A stretch of DNA of 64,000 bases from Lamellibrachia satsuma (Eukaryota; Annelida; Polychaeta; Sabellida; Siboglinidae). The notes beneath the pieces are model-generated. The model was not told the DNA's origin. It worked only from the letters and a program-made list of their open reading frames with translations, and did not search any database. The position numbers and the translations under genes are program-made. This document shows, in pieces, positions 45,301-64,000 of the stretch (within the stretch, counting starts at the first letter, position 1; the number at the start of each line of letters is the position of its first letter). The stretch covers positions 4,272,501 through 4,336,500 of the forward strand of contig BSQZ01000052.1 of the NCBI GenBank assembly GCA_033239005.1, given 5' to 3'.

Positions 45301-45488
45301 GCCACATACTGGAAATGCGATTGTTCCGACTCGGAAGTGCCTTCCTGCTGTTGTAGTCCCTCAAGAAGTTTGAGCAGAACTTCTTGGGGGACTTTACACC
45401 CTCATCCTTTCAGCTCGGCGAACTTCGTGAGTCGGAAATTCGGATCCAGATCATGGGCTGCCGGGTCGAAAGGACGCCTTAATGCCAT
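34864..45488 (-). CDS. SEPHS2: Selenophosphate synthetase 2, upstream tandem copy (SPS2b), selenoprotein
   Basis: Second complete SPS2 gene, head-to-tail with SPS2a and presumably the same reaction (selenide + ATP to selenophosphate). Exons (- strand, 5' to 3'): 45284-45488, 43989-44092, 41936-42085, 37350-37462, 36786-36976, 36109-36321, 34864-35048; 386 residues, all junctions in frame. Exon 1 reads FAELKGUGCKVPQE with UGA (45402-45404) again at residue 29. Motifs follow: [87 protein letters not shown]. Exons 2-7 have the same lengths as SPS2a; only exon 1 differs (205 against 199 nt). Introns are much longer and host two DNA transposons (38121-41741 and 42192-43696) plus LINE fragments. 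No disabling change is seen, so both copies look functional. Confidence 0.95.
35110..35520 (+). pseudogene. RTE/Jockey-like retrotransposon C-terminal remnant
   Basis: One + frame reads [19 protein letters not shown], then [17 protein letters not shown], then after a stop [20 protein letters not shown]. The tail ends in a GAT-rich stretch. Lies in the SPS2b intron between exons 7 and 6. Confidence 0.75.
35540..35790 (-). pseudogene. CR1/L2-like retrotransposon 3' fragment
   Basis: Carries the same tail as 16570-17000: GGCCATCCAAGGC, AACCCGCC..TCTGGGAT, AAACATATTCACGCTGCTA and TGTCCTCTGTGAGAACGAGT on the + strand. Inserted beside the RTE-like remnant in the same SPS2b intron. Confidence 0.75.
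38121..41741 (+). mobile_element. 3.6-kb DNA transposon with 35-bp TIRs and DUF7869-like transposase
   Basis: The first 35 bp (38121-38155) and the reverse complement of the last 35 bp (41707-41741) agree at 31 of 35 positions and begin GTGACC. AAAT directly flanks both ends (38117-38120 and 41742-41745), a candidate 4-bp target-site duplication. A subterminal motif is also inverted: ACATCGTTGGAAAGC at 38422-38436 against ACATCATTGGAAAGC as reverse complement of 41670-41684. The two-exon gene inside lies opposite in strand to the host gene. The whole unit sits in one SPS2b intron. Confidence 0.85.
38723..40968 (+). CDS. DUF7869-like transposase of the 38121-41741 element, C-terminus frameshifted
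   Basis: Exons 38723-39165 and 39483-40968 join in phase (GT..AG intron, tttttccag acceptor) to 642 aa. Exon 1 encodes an acidic Asp/Glu/Ser-rich region with no recognised fold. Exon 2 holds a basic GGRRK stretch, a cysteine group [10 protein letters not shown] (a metal-binding look), a coiled-coil-like Arg/Glu/Ala stretch, then [40 protein letters not shown] and [17 protein letters not shown]. The order SFDFAQ...NADN.GQNKNN...GHTKFSPDW looks like an RNase-H-fold D-D-D/E catalytic set. It matches what I remember of transposon-associated DUF7869 proteins. After [12 protein letters not shown] the frame stops, but homologous-looking sequence ([19 protein letters not shown]) goes on in the next frame to about 41146, so a small indel near 40950-40970 probably truncates the protein. 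Superfamily not named with confidence. Confidence 0.8.
41746..41935. other. SPS2b intron between transposon and exon 3
   Basis: AT-rich. GTAA-containing words recur (TGTAATTTT, TGTAAGTG, CGTAATTTT). Nothing else recognised. Confidence 0.3.
42192..43696 (-). mobile_element. Decayed hAT transposon with TIRs
   Basis: CAGTGTTTGAG at the left end (42192) recurs as its reverse complement at the right end (43696). Similarity runs to AGGA with two mismatches, so TIRs are about 17 bp. TACTAT flanks both ends directly, a likely target-site duplication (hAT elements usually make 8 bp). Inside on -, around 42390-42770, frames read [19 protein letters not shown] and, one frame over, [20 protein letters not shown]. 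This is the C-terminal hAT dimerisation domain, broken by a frameshift. A TA microsatellite lies inside at 42339-42367. Inserted in the SPS2b intron between exons 3 and 2. Confidence 0.85.
45355..45404 (-). promoter_or_regulatory. UGA selenocysteine codon and redefinition stem-loop, SPS2b
   Basis: UGA at 45402-45404 is followed by GGGTGTA. Then AGTCCCCCAAG (45383-45393) pairs with CTTGAGGGACT (45355-45365), with one C-A mismatch and a 17-nt loop. Same position, loop size and shape as in SPS2a, so the structure predates or survived the duplication. Confidence 0.75.
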
Positions 45489-46412
45489 ATCAGGCTTCTC
45501 AACTCGTTGGACTTCCTCCAGTTTGATGCCTTGTGTTTACGTCGATGCGTATCGACAACGATACGTTGAGTGTAGCACGTTGTGTGCACTGACAAACGCG
45601 TAGAACTGGTGAACTTCAACTGAATCGAAACGGCGCAACCAAATGAAATATGGCAGACCTCCCTTTCTTTGTCCGGGGACCACTCTATCAGTTCACGGTG
45701 CCCGGATGTGCTATTTACATCATTACGTCGCCTTGTGCGCTTTGAGCGAGCGCTCCCTCGAGGGATCTATTATTATTTACTTCGTTGTTGAACTTTGTTC
45801 GTGTGTCTCAAATGCCTGCTATTTTGCATTTTATGTCAACACATGTAGTGAAAATAGTTCTACTTTGAGAATCTGTATATATGTATAAACATATGTACAA
45901 TTTATAAAAGAGAATCTAGTTGTGAAATTCAGTGGAAGGATCAGAATGTTCGTAAATTCCAGGCCATCTATTATCACTGATCCGTTGGTTATGCCTCGGA
46001 AAATAACTACAGTTCGCGCCCCTAAATAAATACCCCCAAAGCACAAAACTCAAAAGAGCTCGCGTTACGCTTGTATTTGTGAGCGAGTTATTCTGCGTAT
46101 ATATTGTGGCTTTGCCGATCTTGTTATCAAGCGCAGTCTAGAAAAGTTTTTCGATAATAATAAATTACTTATTTAATGAATGCAAATATAAATTCTGTAA
46201 ACTATTGTAAAATGTTAAATTAAATAAAAACCCTATTTAAGCATATCCATGTGTGTCTTGGTTGTGATATAATTTATAAGTTATCCATGAATAAATAAAT
46301 AATCAAAAACAACGAACGTTTGAAAATGACACCATTGTACATTTATAGTTATATAAGCCAAACAACAACATAGCCAGACAGAGCCACAGCGCTAATTCAC
46401 AGATTATGAGTA
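45489..46412. other. 5' flank of SPS2b
   Basis: Probable promoter/5'-UTR region. No strong core-promoter motif is seen by eye. The rest is AT-rich with no gene. Confidence 0.3.
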
Positions 46413-46431
46413 GGGGAAGGTGGGGCATGTC

Positions 46432-46555
46432 CGCACACTAAGGCATGTCCGCACACGGAGGCATGTCCGCACACTGAGGCATGTCTGCACACTGAGGCAT
46501 GTCTGCATGCACACTGAGGCATATCTGCATGCACACCGAGGCATGTCTAAACACC
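46432..46555. repeat. Tandem repeat of 17-25 bp units derived from the element's end
   Basis: About seven units of the form GAGGCATGTCTGCACACT, some with an extra ATGCAC. They match the GGGGCATGTCCGCACACT of the element terminus. Confidence 0.75.
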
Positions 46556-46916
46556 TTGATATTGACCAAACTTCGTAGCATTTTGTTTCAAAACTGTTCT
46601 ATAGTAGCATATAACTCGTACATCGAGCATTTGAACCCGCGAATTGAACTTCTTTGTGTCGGTAAGAAATATATAAACTAAAATGTTGTTTTTGCAGAAT
46701 CTAATTCAACACATACATATATTATTGATACATAACTCACACTCTCAATAGTATATGCATATTAGTGTGTTTTTTTAATCTGTATCACTATATATATAGT
46801 GTTATTGCACAAATAAAATTTACTGCCACGTACAGACGTATATTTACATAGCGTGACAGCATGGTGTACATGTTACGCCTATGTGAATTCTCATCAGCTA
46901 ACCCATGTTTCATTAT

Positions 46917-46980
46917 GGAGGTGTGACAGGGACCCAGGGGGTGTGACAGGGACCCAGGGGTGTGACAGGGACCCAGGGGG
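46917..46980. repeat. 21-bp repeat, 3 copies
   Basis: Three GTGTGACAGGGACCCAGGGG units with single-base length differences. Confidence 0.85.
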
Positions 46981-48094
46981 CATTCAAAACATTGCCCAGT
47001 GTATACAATCCTTGAGAAGTTCTCTAACTGAACCTCCTTAAACACATTTTAGACTTCTACCAAAATCAGACCCTTTTCAATTTGAGTGCATTGAAATATA
47101 CACCATTGAACATGTCAAATGTGCACTGTTCCTGGACAGATTAGACTAATATATTTGATTCACAGATCACTGGGACTTCTCAGTGTCTACCCTTTATCGA
47201 AAAAAACATGTTTTGAGATGTTAAAATGATGGGAGGTTGGCCTAAAAGATGAGATGTGATGTGCTAAAGACAGTAAACTTGTAACATGATAGTTTATACA
47301 GGTTAAGTGTTATGTATATCGTAGTGTGTAATTATAACGTTGTTTTTATTCTGTTTCCTTTTGTTTTTCTTCATCTTGTGGCTTTCCATTTGCTCTGTAG
47401 TTGAGACAGACCAATATTACGCATCCACCTCACCAAATTTTGGCCACTATATTATATAAACTACAGCTAGTTATGTTTATATTATTTATATGGGCTCATT
47501 TGACCCCCCAAAGAATACTTATGGATATACATAACAAGCTGTATGATGTTCTGCATTCTGAAATTTACCATTGCAGTTCGTATTCTGCTCTGTATGCCCC
47601 AGTGATCAATACATATTGATAACATATACGTTTTTCATAGTGGTGTTGAAGTTTGATAATTGGTAGTAGTAAACTACTAAATATACATATTAATAAGGCA
47701 CAATTTTACCCTTCTTACATAAACAGTTATGGTTATAAACTTGCTATGACACATTATACCTTAGGTGTGCAAACATGCCCCACCGTCTGTACTTATTTTG
47801 ACCAAAGATTGTTTTATACGATTCTTCAAACAGACACGTCCAATTAAATTTAATTTACTGTTCTGAACATAAATAAACATGCATGCCAAACGTAATATAA
47901 ACATAAATAAAATTTATATTTTGCTAAGCGTTTTGCTAAAGGGAATGTATAACAATTTTCATTGGTTAAATGCAAAATGGTTTCTTATGTATGTCAAATA
48001 AAATATTGGAAATAACATATTGCAGCTTCATTCTTGGGTTGATTATGAGAAATATAACATAAGGAAAAAAAGCTAATTATACCTCTGTATAAAG

Positions 48095-48610
48095 CAATAG
48101 TTAGGCCTCATTTACGATACTAGCTTGGATACCATATTATCGTAAGACGGATATAAAATAATATATATATATACATATATGTATATATATGCTAGAACGA
48201 ATAGAGGAGAGCAACTAAAATTATTCCAGAACTGAGACCTTTGTTATGAAGAACGCCTAAAAGTGAATGTGGTTTAACAACCCTAGAGACAACGAGGTTA
48301 GGAGATCAAATTGAAGTTTTTAAGACATTGAATGGATATGATAGATACTGATAGAAATATTTTTTATCACTTAAGTAAGGTAGTAGAACTAGAGGACACA
48401 AGGTAACAGTGAAAGATCAATCTTGATTGGATATCAGAAAGTACTGAGGATAATAAATGAATGGATTGTGTAAATGTTAGCAGTGTGAATGTTTAAAAAT
48501 TAAATTGACAAACATCTCAAGAAGGCGGGTTACACATATATGACAAATGTCTGGGCCTTTGCCTTGGATGGCAATTTTGATAAAGCAGACATGGTCAATT
48601 AATTGATTTA
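48095..48610 (+). pseudogene. CR1/L2-like retrotransposon 3' fragment
   Basis: Sense copy related to 16570-17000: an AGGTTAGGAGATCAAATTGA block, ATTGAATGGATATGA, AGAGGACACAAGGTAAC, a GATATCAGAAAGTACT block and the tail TTGCCTTGGATGGCAATTTTG. Disrupted by stops and frameshifts. Confidence 0.75.
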
Positions 48611-49445
48611 TAAAGTATGCAATAGTGTTTGGAACAGAAATAAACATGCATACCGAACGTCGTATAAAATAATTTATATTTTGTTTTAAGCATTACATTA
48701 AAGGGAATCTACAACGATTGGTTAACTGCAACAGGGTTTTAATCATTAAAGTGTCCCAAATTCTCTTAATTTTTAGATCTCGGAATTAATCTAATCTATT
48801 AACAATGCCATACTTTGTTTTAGAAACGTTTTCACATATTTTTATAAAATGGGAATTTGAAAGACCTTTCAATCATTGGATGAGAAACGTTATATTATAT
48901 ATTTATGTGCAAAGGTGGAAGATTTATTGATCTGTCACTGATTTGTTGTAAAACTGGCATATTTTATATTGTTGCCAAATCATGTATTTTCTACAATATT
49001 AACTGACGTGAAAGGTCCCAACACTAACATGTTTTGTGTGGGTATTATTTTTAAACAATGGATGTGTCAAATACTAGAACTGGCAATTTTGTAAACTAAG
49101 TAACAATGTCCCATAACACATTCCCTTAAGACAACCAAACATGTTCATTTATGACACTGGTTAGGAAATCTCCACACTCATTGGACCAGGTTGTATAAAT
49201 AATTATATTAGATTAGTGATCTGACGAACGGTATGTGGTCTTTCAAAATTTAAATGGTATGGCCTGTATATAAATCTGGCAATGATATAATTATGCCAAT
49301 GTTGCAATAAATGTGTCTGTATATTAATTATTCCACAAATGTGCTGTTTAAAGAACACAAGTCTTCCAAGGACAGACCAAAAATTGGTATCCATCATTCC
49401 CAAATGTGTAACAACTTAGTATGTCGTTTATACTGTTTTAAGGAG

Positions 49446-49505
<60 letters not shown>

Positions 49506-49525
49506 CATGGATATATATATATATC
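49446..49525. repeat. TA microsatellite
   Basis: TA dinucleotides with a few interruptions, just beyond the RBM5-like gene's 3' end. Confidence 0.9.
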
Positions 49526-49601
49526 AATAATTAAATCACATGGCTATAAAATAGCTTGTTTAAAAACACTTGAAACACCACAAAGATAGATCAGAATAAC
49601 T

Positions 49602-49607
49602 TTTATT
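49602..49607 (-). terminator. RBM5: Poly(A) signal AATAAA of the RBM5-like gene
   Basis: AATAAA on - lies about 465 nt past the stop codon (50071-50073), defining a 3' UTR of roughly 0.5 kb. Confidence 0.6.
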
Positions 49608-50070
49608 AATAAACTACATAATTCTGTTAATTCAGACACAAAGTGAAGTGCACAAACCTACACTCCGACTGTACTATAGCGTTTACATAAACATTTATAA
49701 TTATACAGCATGATCAAACACAAATATTTACAATGTTATATACATCCTTCACAAACAAAGAACCAACGTATTGCACACACACGTATGATGCAAATGAGAT
49801 ATGACTGCATAAGGTCTTTCACCAACAAAGTTGTGAATGCATTTGATTACTTTGTATATTATGAGTCTACTATTCTTTGTTTGAGTCAACAGTGAACACA
49901 GAACTGCCAGCAGTACGTCTTAATAAACCTATTACAGTTTTAACGTACACAGGTTTATAATGTAGACAATTACCTCTTACTTCCCGTGAATGCAGTACAA
50001 CGTAAGATGGCAATAACTGTTAAGGAAGTGATCCTACATAGCATCGTGGCTCAATCATTATGCCACTGTT

Positions 50071-63091
<13,021 letters not shown>

Positions 63092-64000
63092 CTGTGGCAA
63101 CAAGTGCGAGGGGTCTTTATTTCAAATAAATTGTGAAAAATCATAACCTATCTAGTATCCGCTGCAAGGTGCTAGCTCGTTTGTGCAACTTCTGTATGTA
63201 ATTTTTGTGAAATCATCAGACAAACTAGTAAATTACTTAAAGCTTGTTCAAACAAGTGAAGTGAAAATGGTTCTGGTTTACTTTCTGTTCCCAGAGTTAA
63301 GACAAACGCTGGAACTTGAGCTTTCTCGGTTGGCGCACCAACTCTGTGGAATTCACTCCCCGACAGCGTAAAATCAGCAAGAAAGATAGCTTCATTTCGC
63401 CGTAATCTTAAAACCTATCTTTTCAAAATGGCCTATCCTCCTTAGCTTCTTGGCACCTCAATCCATCGGTTGACGACTTTGCATTGTATATGGTCACGAG
63501 AATGCCTAATCCTTTGGTTTTGTTGCGCTACTGAGCTCGGATTTTCCGAGGATATTGGCGCTAAAGAAGTCCTTTTATTATTATTATTATTATTAAAATC
63601 GAAATGCTGAAAAATCATGATTTTTATCCTTTGTAATTTTTTTATGTGATCGGCGAGAGGGTTGAAGTTATGCCCATGGCTGGCATCGACTTGCAGTTTT
63701 TACCATTTTGGATATCCACTATTTTGATCCTTACAAGATCTAACGACTGAAGTCAATTCTTTTGATGAGTTTAAAAAAAATAAGCATTTTTTTTGTTAAA
63801 CAGACTGCACTTTACTTAAACTAGTCACAGACTACACATCTGGACGTAAATGAACCGGATTCGCAATGGGCTGAACCATTTGAGGAAGCAGCTTTAACTG
63901 AACGAATGTTTTACGGGACAGTGAAATTATTACTATTTATACCATCTTGGGTTGTTTTCAGTCACGTTTCACATTACTGAAACTGCTCTTGCCATAAAAC
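63092..64000. other. RBM5-like intron to window edge, with LINE fragment
   Basis: No further RBM5-like exon is recognised here; the exons encoding RRM1 and the zinc finger must lie beyond 64000. Confidence 0.5.
63190..63600 (+). pseudogene. LINE family B, 3' end with TTA tail
   Basis: A + frame reads LSRLAHQL and, shifted, SVGAPTLWNSLPDSVKSARK and ASFRRNLKTYLFKMAYPP then stop: the C-terminal WNSLP signature of non-LTR elements. The copy ends in a TTATTATTA microsatellite tail at about 63575-63595, which marks the true 3' end. Confidence 0.8.

Larger units (their letters stand above)
46413..47792. mobile_element. Candidate non-autonomous DNA element with GGTGGGGCATGT ends
   Basis: GGTGGGGCATGTCCGCACAC at the left end recurs as its reverse complement with two changes at 47765-47784. 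The 1.4-kb interior has no transposase. The terminal motif is tandemly expanded just inside the left end. Confidence 0.55.

Overview
This is nuclear DNA from an animal, most likely an invertebrate. Evidence: AT-rich sequence, split genes with GT-AG (once GC-AG) introns, long TA microsatellites, intronic minisatellites, and many degraded retrotransposons and DNA transposons. Four gene loci of clear metazoan type are present, but I cannot fix the phylum from sequence alone.

Layout. (1) 0.5-12.6 kb, + strand: an F-box/WD40 gene in 13 exons (826 aa), a likely SCF ubiquitin-ligase substrate receptor. One intron carries a THAP-domain ORF and another an 11-copy 27-bp repeat. (2) 12.6-17 kb: a 3'-UTR repeat, remains of retrotransposons, and a 24-copy, 63-bp minisatellite that grew out of a retrotransposon C-terminus. 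(3) 17.1-24.8 kb and 33.9-45.5 kb, both - strand: two complete, tandem selenophosphate synthetase genes (SPS2 type). Both keep an in-frame UGA selenocysteine codon in exon 1. Each has a stem-loop just after that UGA and a SECIS-like element in the 3' UTR, so both look like intact selenoproteins. (4) 24.8-33.9 kb, between them: a MITE, a Ty3/gypsy integrase fragment abutting a non-LTR reverse transcriptase, and simple repeats. (5) Inside the introns of the upstream SPS2 copy: a 3.6-kb DNA transposon with 35-bp terminal inverted repeats and a two-exon DUF7869-like transposase gene, and a decayed 1.5-kb hAT element. (6) 45.5-49.6 kb: intergenic transposon remains. (7) 49.6-63.1 kb, - strand: the 3' two thirds of an RBM5/RBM10-family splicing regulator (RRM2, OCRE, C2H2 finger, G-patch). 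Its 5' exons lie past the window edge.

The SPS2 genes make selenophosphate, the selenium donor for selenocysteine, and are themselves selenoproteins. The RBM5 gene contains a 17-unit, 94-bp tandem array that duplicates the 3' splice site and start of its OCRE exon, which may offer a string of decoy acceptors ending in premature stops. The three least ordinary items are this array, the twin UGA-containing SPS2 genes with matched recoding signals, and the intact-ended DUF7869 transposon.
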